Translations under genes and position numbers: made by a program | NCBI RefSeq assembly: GCF_036417845.1 | Contig: NC_089981.1 | Location: 9,441,501 to 9,505,500, forward strand | Length of the DNA stretch: 64,000 bases | Direction of reading: 5' to 3' | From: Apteryx mantelli | Taxonomy: Eukaryota; Chordata; Aves; Apterygiformes; Apterygidae | Shown here: in pieces, positions 48,847 through 59,864 of the stretch | How the letters are laid out: each line of letters begins with the position of its first letter | Position numbering within the stretch: the stretch's first letter is position 1 | The notes under the pieces: generated by a model | The model's input: only the letters and a program-made list of their open reading frames with translations | What the model was told of the DNA's origin: nothing | Databases searched by the model: none

Positions 48847-49641
48847 AACTGTGGTAACATTTTCTCAGGAGCTGAGAAAATCAAGTCTCTCTCACTATAA
48901 TTCCATTTTGGAAAATTTACTGAAAGCTCCCTTTTGAAGAAAAGCTTGGTTTTAGCTGTTGCAGTAATTAGGAAGACACTGAAAGCTCATGTTTTGATTG
49001 GAATGGCATTGTAAACTCTGTGACTAGCAGGGATTCCCTTTATGTTCTCTTTTTGAATAGCACAGGCCCAGGACTGGGGCTTCCAAGCACTGCTGAGACA
49101 CCAGCAAATAAATAAATGAATGCTATCAAAAATATTAAAATGTGTTCCAGGCAGAGCATCCCATTAGTCCGAGCTCTCCCAGGTGTAAACTTTCTGTCAG
49201 ACAAACTCCATCTACTCTGCAGTCTACTCAGCTACGAAACGATGGCCCAAGGTGTCTGCAAGACCTTCAAGGTCCCCTGCTGCTGGAAGCAATTGTACCA
49301 AAGGCTTCCTTCCCCTTTACTTTGGAGTAAATGCCTTCTTAGGAGTACTGCATTGTCATATGCTGAATCCACGGGTTAGCAATTAAACTGCTGATATTAG
49401 ATGCTGGCTGGGTCATTTGCTGATGCAGGTGATATGAGGAGAAGCTTCTCCCCTTCCCATTCCAGTGCAGCAACTCTCTGCCTTTCTGCAGTAGTTCACC
49501 TGTCACTAATGCCCTCCTTCCTAGCCATCCCCTCTGCCCTTCATCTCTGCCTCAGATTTTGCATTTTACTGTTTATTACTAAAACAGAATCAAAGATACA
49601 AGTGAAAGATAAATTGCTCACCGTAGGAAATTGTCACCACC

Positions 49642-49699
49642 AAAGAAAGCATTGCGGGGCAAGGAAAGCATTGGGGGGCAAAGAAAGCATTGGGGGGCA
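49642..49699 (+). repeat. Three-copy ~19-bp tandem repeat
   Basis: Three units of the form aagaaagcattggggggca. The left arm has only about two diverged units at 12861-12900, so this is a recent arm-specific change. Confidence 0.8.
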
Positions 49700-51573
49700 C
49701 AATTTTATGCGTCAATGAAAAAAAAAATTATTTGGGAATAATTCCTGTACTCAAGGTCTGTATGCCTTGTAGCCCAACAGGGCACATTTACAAGTCCAGG
49801 CAAAGGAAGAAACATGTATTCCAAGGGAATAGCTGGAACAGCTACTTCTGCAGGAAGGAAGAGATGTGAAGATGGAAGATTAAATCATCTCAGAGCCAGT
49901 CACAGCTGCCACAGGGAGGTTAGTTGTAGCAGCTAAGGTTCTCCACAAGGCCAAAGGAGCCACGAGGAGCCACGGGATCCTGACTCCTACCTTGCCAGGA
50001 GGAAAAGAGCAAATGAGCTGCGTGAGGGAGAAAGACATCTGTGTAATGCACTCTGAAGGTAACTAAAGCACTTTCTTTTTTCTTCCTTCACTTCATGTTC
50101 CCTATAAACACTGGCTTGCACTTGTGTTGCACCTTAACATGGCTTAAGTGTGATTCAAGATAAGAAGGTGTTCCCTGCACAGGAGAGCGGCAGATCTACA
50201 GACCAAACCCTGGGACAATGTCGCAAATGCTCTGGTTCCCCGAATGTCCTCTGCTCTATGCAGGGGGTGGCAGAGTGGGTTCCCATTTCACAGGCATGCA
50301 CCAGTACACTGCGGACATCTCAGTGTCTTCTCCTCACCGTGGTGGGTTATGTGGATGGCAGCCAGCAGGACGGAACTGGGATAAATCGTGATTCTCAAGG
50401 CTTAGAGGGATAGTGTCCCTCAGGCCTGGGCCAGCATGTCCCTCACCCAGCATTCACACTCTGTGGACACAGCTAAAGGTGGGACCATCCCCACCTATTT
50501 GTAGCAGTCTAAATTCTTCATGCAATGAAGGACAGTTGTCTAGCTCAGCACCATTGTCAACAGAGAGGGACAGGTGCCTTCAGAGGCTGGTCTGTCTCAC
50601 CGTAGGTGGGGCAGGTAGAAAGACAGATGGGGCCCACTGACCCCCTTCATACTGAAACTGCTGAGGGGTTAGGGCACACGGCCAGTTCAAGCTAAGGCTT
50701 ATAATTTTAAAACTGTTTGGTTTTTTTTTTAATGTTTTGGGGAAGAACGCCATGATTTTTCTGATTTCTCTTCCGGCTGCTGGATGCTAGCAGGCAACAG
50801 TGGGACCATAGCTTATGGAAGGCATCAACAACAGCAACAACAACATTTGATTCCTCTACACATTGGCCCAGATTCTTATAATGACTTAATATGAGGACTA
50901 ACCAGCTGCTTCTATATTTTGCATTGCCTGAGTAAAAATACCTGGCAAGTAGTGAGGCCTGACCACAAACATTTTTAAAGTCTTGAAATAATTTCCTCGT
51001 TTACTTCTTGTTTCAAACGTGTGCAGACCAGATGTCTAAGTGCCAACAGTCATATAGCACAGTTCTGATATTTATTTATGCTGCAAACATGCAATGGTAA
51101 GAGCAAGTTAATAAGAAAGAAGAAAGCATATGTGAAATATTGGCTTGGAAGGGAAAAAATATGTGACACATGTAAGAGTCATCTTTACTCAAAAAATGTT
51201 TGATTGCAAGGGTAATGTGAACACAAGCTCTTGCAAATGGTCAGCCATGACATTGATTTTAAATAGAAATGTTTCCAAAAGAAGCACATAGCTAATACTG
51301 AATGAAGTCCATTTATCTGGACAGCATTGGAAAGCAAGCAAGAAAGCAAGCAAACCCCCACACAACGTGACATGGTCTAGGTGATCACGCTCCAGAGTCA
51401 CCCTGTAGAGATTACTCTAATAGCTGTCCAAAATATATATTTTATCTCCCTGTCCACTGATTCTTTCTGACAAAGAAAACTTCACATGCCTCTGGGATCT
51501 CATTGCTTCTGGTAAGCTTGTGCTTCTGCTGTGCAATTTACTTGAAATATTTCTGCCACAACTTCCCCATCTG

Positions 51574-51608
<35 letters not shown>
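51574..51608 (+). repeat. GA microsatellite, expanded in the right arm
   Basis: About 17 GA units with one interruption. The left equivalent (11932-11944) has about six CT units. Confidence 0.92.
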
Positions 51609-53175
51609 TTGTTCTTGCAGATGCTCTTGGAAGTTGTTTTTGCAGAATGAGAAATGGAGCTAGACATTCAGGCTGTCCGTTTCATCCCCTGTAGTTTTCA
51701 GCCCTGGCAGAGGTGTGGACTGCTCTCGTGACACACAAGAAGCAGCTTGGAGCTGAGAGGTTTTGATGAAACTGCCTGAAGTGGTCCGAGAGGTCATCAG
51801 AGGAGAATAGCAGGCAAACTGTTGGAGACTAGCAAATATAAACTGTGTAAGTTTGGGCCTCCCCACATTGCTTTCCCTCTGCCCATGGAGTGGCATGGAG
51901 ATAGGGCTGGAGACACAAAAGAATATTTCCTCTGCTGCTGAAGTTGGAGGGTGGAAGAGGCAGAGATCTTGTGAGAAAGAACTGATTGACCTGTGATTGT
52001 GGAACAGGATTAAGAGCCCAAAGGACTTGCCAGTATTGTGGACACTGTTATGCAGCTCTTGCCATCTATCTTTTCAGTGTAGAAACTGAACACTAGTGAT
52101 ACTGGTGTACTGCACTAGAGTGCAGCAAAGGTGAATACAAGGGTGTTGGTGAGTAAAGGAGATTCAGCAGCGGTGTATTTCTTACCCCAGGGGCATCACA
52201 GGTGTGTTTATGGGGGTTTCCATGCCCAGTCCAGAACTTGGCTGAGGTGTACAAAAGCCTTACTGACACATCGTTAATGCAGATTATCTCCAGTATTCAC
52301 CCATGTACTGTAGGAAAGGTGGTCTGAGGAAATACAAGCCCACTCTTTTGGAGACTGAGGTCACAACCCAGAAACTCATGAGCAATAACTGGAACCCATC
52401 CACACAAGATGTAGCCCAGTACAGCACATATAGGAAAATGACTCTCCTGCTTCAGGTTTCCTGGCATCCCTTGAACACGGTCTGATTTCACTTAGGGCGC
52501 CTTAAAGACAGTTTGTGCCTAAAGGCACATCTCTGCTAAACAGACATGAGGTAGGTGTCCACTTTACCTCCTCGATAGTTGAAGTGATGTTAATTAGCCA
52601 GCTGCCTTGTGTCATGATGTGAATACTGACGGTTGCACAAAAATGCATGGACATTCTACCAGAGTCAGAGAGCAATAGCAAGGACTAGTTCTGTTGAATT
52701 CCTTCAGAGGGTTGAAAAAGAAGGTACGTTCACTGCTTGAGCAGAATTCCTTAGGGGATGACTAGCGTGTTGAGACTCAAATCAAAACATGCACTATCCT
52801 TCTCAGTCGGTTTTTCATTTCCAAATCAGCACTTCAAAAGTGGATGTTTAGCCAACCTAGTGACTAGTCTTCCTTTTTAAAAGGGGCAAAGGTCAGAAAT
52901 ATGAATCTGGAGGATATTTCCACCAACTCCCTCAAGCAAATAAATGGAGCTCCCTATTACACACTTCAGTAATACATTCTGAGTTAGATATCAACTGTCA
53001 CTCCTTGAGAGAAGCATTGACTTTGAAAGGAAACTTTCCCCAAAAGGCATAAAAGCGAATATATTGATATTGAACATACCAGTGATCGATATGGATGTGT
53101 ACTGATAACACTGTGTTTCTAATGCCATCACAGGTGGCTTTATTCTGTGCTTCAGGTCCTGTCTACGTGACATAT

Positions 53176-54111
53176 ATGAAGAACAAGAACAATGTGACGG
53201 AGTTTGTCTTCCAGGGACTCAAACAAGATGATACATTAGCAAAAGTATGCTTCACATTCTTCTTAGTCTTCTATGCCACTATCATTCTTGGAAACCTGCT
53301 TAGCATCATCACTATACAGAACAGTCAACAGCTGGACTCTCCCATGTACTTCTTCCTGAGCTACTTGTCCTTTGTAGATATCAGTTACTCTACTGTCACA
53401 GTTCCCAAACTCATTTATGACCTTCTTGCTGAAAAGAAGACCATCTCTTTTGTGGGCTGCATAGCACAGCTCTTTGGGGTCCATCTCTTTGCCTGCACGG
53501 AGATGTTCATCCTCATAGCAATGGCGTATGATCGTTACACTGCTATATGCAAGCTGCTTCATTATACAAGAATTATGAACAAGCATGTGTGTGGCCGGCT
53601 GGTGGCAGCTTCGTGGGTGGGAGGCTGTGTGCACTCCCTGGTGCAGACCCTGCTGACTGCTCAGTTATTGTTTTGTGGGCCCAATGAGATCAACCACTAC
53701 TTCTGTGATGTACACGCTTTGCTGAAGCTGGCCTGCGCTGACACCTACGTGGTTGGTTGCATCGTGGTTGCCAATAGTGGTCTGATTTCCTCGGGCTCTT
53801 TTGTTGTTCTTTTTGTGTCCTAAGTCATTATTTTGGTCTCTTTGAGGACACGCTTTTCTAAAGGGCGTCTCGAAGCACTCTCTACCTGCACCTCCCATAT
53901 CACTGTTGCACTTCTGTTCTTTGGGCCATGCATTTTCATCTATATGCGCCCTTCCACCATCTTCTCAGCAGACAAGAGTAGAACTGAAACTAAATTCAAG
54001 GTTTCATGTAGCTCTCATCTTTCTTTGGAAACTGTCAGTCAAAAGGATGTGAGCATATTGTCACCAGTCAAACCCGAGCCTTTGGGGTGGTATTGTGGCT
54101 TTTACCTTTAG
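53176..54111 (+). pseudogene. Olfactory receptor pseudogene C, right copy, TM7 deleted
   Basis: An OR4-type receptor, intact from ATG 53176 ([15 protein letters not shown]) through TM1, [12 protein letters not shown] in TM3, [12 protein letters not shown]4 and [10 protein letters not shown] into TM5. A TAA at 53821-53823 interrupts TM5. The same frame then continues through TM6 ([19 protein letters not shown]) to ADKS. There a ~140-bp deletion removes TM7 and the start of the tail, and the frame runs on into 3' flank until 54111. It therefore carries two independent disabling lesions. Confidence 0.9.
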
Positions 54112-57100
54112 ACACCTTAGAGCTGTGTAAGTCTCAGGTCTAGGCTTCTCCTGGCATTAAGAGGAACAACTAGGTATTTTGAGAGGTTATGCTTTCCCAC
54201 TAGCTCCTACGAGCTTCGGAGAGTGGTGTCTGCTCACGTTTCTACACAAAAAAAGTGATGGTGGTGCTAAGCTTCCAAGAGAAAGCAAATCCTTCAGTGT
54301 GGCACAGCACAAGCAGGTTTCATCTCACATATATTGGTGTGCTGACATGAGGTGCCTCAACTTGAGAGAGCTGCTGAAGACAGCAAGAGACCTTTGAGGG
54401 GACTGCGATTCATTGCATGGTAAAAGAGGAGCATGAGAGGAGCAGGATGCTGCACTAGGTGTCTGCCTTACAGTGAAGGGTGACATACACTGTACTAGGC
54501 TTTCCAAGTCTCCCAGGAACACTGATGGACACAGAGGCCGTTCCCCAGTGCCAGGCATTCACTCCGATTTTCATCAGTCTGTGCCAACCTGGTGTCTCTG
54601 GGAACGCTTCATTTAAAGGAGCTCTGCTAACACCTTTCCAAGGCCTTGACCTTATGTCATAGCTGAGCTTTATAATCTGTCAGAGCAGCAATCCCAGCAC
54701 GGTTAAATACCATAGTCAATGTTGCAGCCACAATCCAGTTCAGTTATCAGGACATTTTTCACCGCTTTATTTAGAGACTGGATGAAGTTTCATACTTTGG
54801 CCAGTCGTCTGGTGTTTTACAAGGAATAGGTATCTCAGTGGAAATATGGGGATCCAATATCTTTCCATACTCCATAAGATATAACCTAATTCCTAGCTGA
54901 ACACTGAAAATTTCCCTAAAATTCTTAACAGTACTGTTCTTGATCCATCGAGTTTTCCTCAACTGTTTGCAGCAGGGAAACCCCCAAATGCCCCTACGAC
55001 CTCCTGACTCTGGGCAATGCTGTTCTACCGCAAATGGACTTACTTTAGCATTGCTGTCATGACAAGTAATTCAAGGCAGGGATTTTCCCAAATCTCCTCC
55101 TGCAACTGAGATTTGGGGAAGGGAAGAAGAGGAACAGGATTCTGGATGGTGGATCAGAAGGCTTTCTTAGAAAAGCAAACTGTAGATTTGAAGAGACAGC
55201 AGCTCTTTAACATTTTAAATTCCCTAATTTTGTCTGGGTTTCTCGAGGTGGAGGCTAACGGATAGGTGAATGCAGGACTAAGATGAATGTGGGGCTTATG
55301 AAAATCTGTTCTTTTTGATGATATTTGTCAGAAAGCATATTTAGGTTTGAGATTGTGATTCTTGATTGAAACATGCTGCCGGTTCTGCTGATGCTTAGCT
55401 CTAGATGGCTTTGACTATCTTAAACATCAGCGCAGAGAGAGGTGTGCAGACATGACTCATTGCTGTGCAGGGAAGCTCTTTGATGACAACCTACCTGTCT
55501 TTCTCTGGAAGAGCAGTAGTGTACATTGCTCTTCCCAGAGACCTTTAAACATACACAGGAAAATAAAATGATGCCTGTGATTTCTTTTCAAGCTATTTCC
55601 TTCCTGTGAGCTGGGAGTCCACTGAAAAAGACAATTTTGGACACCTCAGAAATCTGGTTTAAAAAGCTCACTTCTTTGTCCAAGATAAGGACAGTGCAAC
55701 ATTGGTATGTGCAAAAACGGTGAACTTCACATATCTGATGATACTTAATAATCAGAAACAAGAGATAAACCTTGAGCTTCAGCCTCTGCAGCAACAGAAA
55801 GATGACAACTAGCAGCACCAAAAGGCTACATTTTCAATTTCTTTTTCCCGCTTTTTAGGACCGTCAGGCCAGTGGGATAATAGTGCATATAGTCCAAATG
55901 CTTTTACTACCCCGTGCATATTCTAATTTTAGCGTTACTGAGATAAATGGCTTCTGAGATAGTGATGGCCTTTAATCATCACTACTTGATCAAAATTCAG
56001 ACTATAACATACTGAAGATAAGTTTTCTCCCCAGCCGTGTGTCTTTGGGCAAAAATAATGATGTTTCGCAGTCATATCAGCTCTCTGTAAAATATGCTGG
56101 CAGCAGTTTGAAAGAAAGAGACTTGTAAAATCCTTCTTTAAGGTGCCATAGATGATCACAGGGACACAATCTTTGCTATAGTTATGCACAGCTTTAAGGA
56201 GAGGAAGTCAGGGGAAATAACAGCCCTAACAGGCTTGCAGTGAAATGCAAAGGGAATCCGCAAGACCTCTTTCCATCCCCCTTTGACTCTAAACCTTATG
56301 CAGAGGCAGGAACCTCTCACCTGTCTGAGATTAATTCTGTCACTTTCAGCTCAATAAAGATTTCAACTCCTTCTGCCAACTGAGGGACAGCATTTGTAAA
56401 CTCAGCCAGAAGGGATGAAACATCGTTTAGCACTAGAACACCTATCCTTAGAGCTAGCTTAGTTGAATTGATAAAAGGATTCCAAAGCCTTTCCCAACTT
56501 TCTCATCTCCCAGAAATGATTGGTCGTTTATTCTCAAAATCACATTGATGGCAGACATGTTGTTGGTAAGTCACCATCTTATTTCAGCATTATTTTAAGT
56601 GAAAGAACACTACAGCTGGATTAACTTTCAGATTATGTCCAATGTCCTTAAAATAACTACCGGTTCACTCAGTTGCCTCAAGTGGATTGCTGATATGTGG
56701 AGATGAAAAGCAAGAATAAGTTCTTTTTACTTCACAATGGTAGCAAAATTAGAAGTCAATCTTTTTGCATTTCTGTAGTTTTTTCATGTTTCCAGGCAGA
56801 AGGGGAAAAAGGAGGTAGTAATGAGTGACAGAAGAGGGAGATTTAACAGGAGAGGGACAGTTACTTTCGCTAGTGTTTGGGGGGCAAAAACACGGGTGTC
56901 TCTTCTCCAAGATTTCCTTTGCAGAACTTCAGGTTCTGTGTGTTGCACTGGAAGAGGCTACTCCTTTCAAATACTGAAGACGTAGCAGAAGTGGCCATAA
57001 ATTCAAATCACATTGCTTTTCTCCTCTTGAATGTCTCTGAAAGCTTTTTCTCATCTTGACGGACTGGTGGTTTTCCTACATGAGCAAAAGTTCCTAATAG

Positions 57101-57297
57101 AACAGAGAACTGCAATTCTGTGCCACGCACTCCTCAGGCAGGAGTCCTGGTTGTGCTTGGAACTTGCAAGTTAAGAGTCAGGATTCCTCCAGCTTTCAGC
57201 AGCAGAGGAACACAGTCTTTCAAGATAGAAGTTGCAGATACAACCAGTTAAAAGTCCACCTAAAATCACTTCTAACAATTAAGTACCTTTCTGAATC
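54112..57297. other. Non-coding stretch between OR C and OR B, right copy
   Basis: Mirror of 6883-9847 with a ~285-bp piece (about 55835-56120) absent from the left and interior copies. No recognised gene. Confidence 0.55.
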
Positions 57298-58314
57298 TCA
57301 CCCTTGGAAGCTGATCAAATCTTCCTTGGAAGTCCTACTCTTTGTACCAAGGTTTTGATAAATTCTCCCCAAACAAAGTTCTCTTTCTAACAAGTCTGCT
57401 GAAGTTTCTCTGATATGACCTAAAACTCTCCTCAGAGCATCCTTCACCTCCTTATTCCTTAGGCTGTAGCTGATAAGATTCAGCACTGGAGTCACCACTG
57501 TAGAGAACAGAGGGGCCCATTTATCTCAGTCCAATGAGTAGCTGGATGTTGGGCTACTGCACATAAAAATGGTGCTGCCATAAAACAAGAAGAGAGCTCT
57601 CAGATGGGAAGCACAGGTGGAGAAGGCTTTGCATCTGCCCTTGGAGGAGTGGATCCTCAGGGTGGTGGAGATGAGGTAGATGGAGGAGATTAGAATTGCC
57701 AGAGATGTGAAGATGCCATGAAACACACCAAAAACGTGAAGTACCATCTCTTTGCTATAGGTGTCAGAGCATGAAAGCTGGATCCTAGGGGGATGTCACA
57801 GAAATAATGACCGATAACACCAAAGTCACAGAAAGAGAATGTGAAGGTGGAGATAGTTTGCGCAAGTGCGTGGACAAAGCGAGTGAAAGAGGAGATGATT
57901 ACCATCTGTGTACAGGCTTTTGAGGACATGACAGTTGCATAAAGGAGAGGGTTGCAGAGAGCCACATGCAGTCATATGCCATTACTGCCAGCAGCAGACA
58001 CACAGCACTAGCCATGAGGAGACAAATGAATAGCTGTGCCACACAGGCACTGACTGAAGTGGCTCTCCTCACTGCTGAAGAGTTCACCAGCAACCTTGGG
58101 GAGAGAGCTGAGGAGTAACAGAAATCCACAGAAGCCAAGTTACTGAGGGAAAGGTACACAGTGTGTGAAGCCCGGGGATCAACCTTCATCTACATGATCC
58201 TTCCAAGATTCCCTATTAATGTGCTTAAAAAAAGCGGGTTACCTTCACCTCTTGGCTTTCTGTTAGTCCAGAGAGGATAAACTCAATGGCCACACAGTGA
58301 TTCCTCTCAGGCAT
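57298..58314 (-). pseudogene. Olfactory receptor pseudogene B, right copy
   Basis: Same lesions as the left and interior copies. The N-terminus (CVAIEFILSGL here CVAIEFILSGL-like with a local FIL) is followed by a collapsed TM1, TM2 SHTVYLSLSNLASVDFCYSS, frameshifts after MAYD and after the TM5 start, and a TGA after SYSLD. Shares VDPRASHTV and several other variants with the interior copy against the left copy. Confidence 0.88.
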
Positions 58315-59098
58315 GTTGCTAGCACACTCATGTTATCTCCCGACAAGAAACTGGTTCAACACCTAGAAGTGATGGGAAACTGGCAACATACAATTGATTG
58401 TCTCAGTAGCCACAAGGAAGCATGGCGCATTTTCATCATAGCTTCTGACTAGACTTCTTTAATTACGCATTGAAATGACTTGTGATACAAGGGAGTACTG
58501 TTCCTATTTTTCAGGTGAGATAAGAAAGCGCAGAAAGATAAAATAATTTATCCAAAAGGCAACAGCAGCACTGTGAAACACAAGTCCTAGTCTGGCACTA
58601 CAATGGTTTTCGTGTGCCCTCTTTCCCCTTTTTTAAGGAAAAAAGTCTGCTTTTCTTGAGGACATCTATGGAGCACTCTTCTCCCCTCACTCGTGGCCAC
58701 GGTTGCGTGCACAGTATCATGCAAATGGCCCACTCCAAGGGCAATGGCCCGCTTGTTCCTGAAGATACATGGTCTTGACACTAGTTCAGACATCACTCTT
58801 TCTGTATTGCAATCACCAATACATTTTTGCCTATTAACTAACTCCCCCGGGCATTGGTAGCAGGGTAGTTAGAGCTCAGTATGGGCCACAAAGTCCATTA
58901 ATGGGACAAAGCAGCCCCTGTTCAGCCTTGCTGAAATAGGAATATAATGGTTAGGCTGCAGCTGTGCCAACTTGGTAGGACCTGCCCTAATTACATGGAC
59001 CTCCACCACCCTGACCTTTGGGACTGCAACTTGTAAACATACAAATAACAAATCCACATCCTGGCAGAAGAAAGTAAGAGTTTTCTCTCTTGAAAGAA
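58315..59098. other. Non-coding stretch upstream of OR B, right copy
   Basis: Mirror of 5068-5857. No recognised gene. Confidence 0.55.
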
Positions 59099-59311
59099 AT
59101 GGCGGCAAGCACTAAATGGCAACAGCAGCAGGAAAACCCAGCTTTGCATCTTCCCAAAGAGGAGGAGATACCACAAGATCCTCCAGGTTTGCCTGAGAAA
59201 GCATTTCTCATTTGCTTGCATCCCTGTTGTCAAGGGAAAGTGGCCATTTTCTGCTCAGGAATAAATTGGGAAGAGTCACCAAATGAAATACTGATCAGTT
59301 TTATCCAGTAA
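59099..59311 (+). CDS. Small conserved ORF of unknown function (MAAST ORF), right copy
   Basis: The third copy of the 70-codon frame at 4855-5067, open from ATGGCGGCA to a stop after ISFIQ. Only two residues differ from the left copy (S to P after QQQQEN, and G to A before FLICLHP). No domain or signal is recognised. The retained frame in three copies is suggestive only, because overall divergence is low. Confidence 0.2.
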   Translation: MAASTKWQQQQENPALHLPKEEEIPQDPPGLPEKAFLICLHPCCQGKVAIFCSGINWEESPNEILISFIQ

Positions 59312-59721
59312 GACAAGAGTAGATACTGTGGATACCAAGCCAGTTTATTCCCCCCGTGAGCCAAATCTTCAGAAGTACTTGCCCATTTCAAGAAGCAGAC
59401 AGCAGGATTAAAACCAGCCTATAATGGTTAGGTACACAGTTTAAGTGAGCAAAATGCTTACCCTGCTTAGATGCACAAAAGACCAGACTGCCTTTACACA
59501 CTGAGTTAGCTTTGCATAGCTGGCTGTTGTTTATCTCCAACCTACCCAACCTTTTCTACCCTAAAGCACAGCAACTAGCCCAGTTAATTCTCAGAAAAGG
59601 GCTTCAATGAGCTGGCTATCAACAGGTTGCTCTCTTCCATGGACTACTTGGGAAACTGAAGGAGGAAATTTCCCTCTCCTGCCCTAACGTGAGTGATCAA
59701 ACACTGGATTAGGTGCAAATT

Positions 59722-59864
59722 TGTAGAATCTCCATCTGTGCTGACATTTAAAATTCAGCTGGATCGGGCGGAGCAATCTGATCTGACTGAACCTGCTCTG
59801 AGGAGGAGGTTGGACTTGATGACCTCCAGAAATCCTTCCCAACCTAAATGATTCTATGATTCTA
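59722..59864 (+). mobile_element. CR1 LINE 3'-end fragment, right copy
   Basis: The same ~140-bp CR1 tail in mirror orientation, ending with aaatgattctatgattcta at 59864. Confidence 0.85.

Larger units (their letters stand above)
48847..53175. other. Non-coding stretch between OR D and OR C, right copy
   Basis: Mirror of 10316-13689 plus extra DNA: a three-copy ~19-bp repeat (49642-49699), a right-only ~960-bp block (50264-51222), an expanded GA run (51574-51608), and a piece (51796-52008) unrelated to the left arm's sequence at that place. No recognised gene. Confidence 0.55.
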
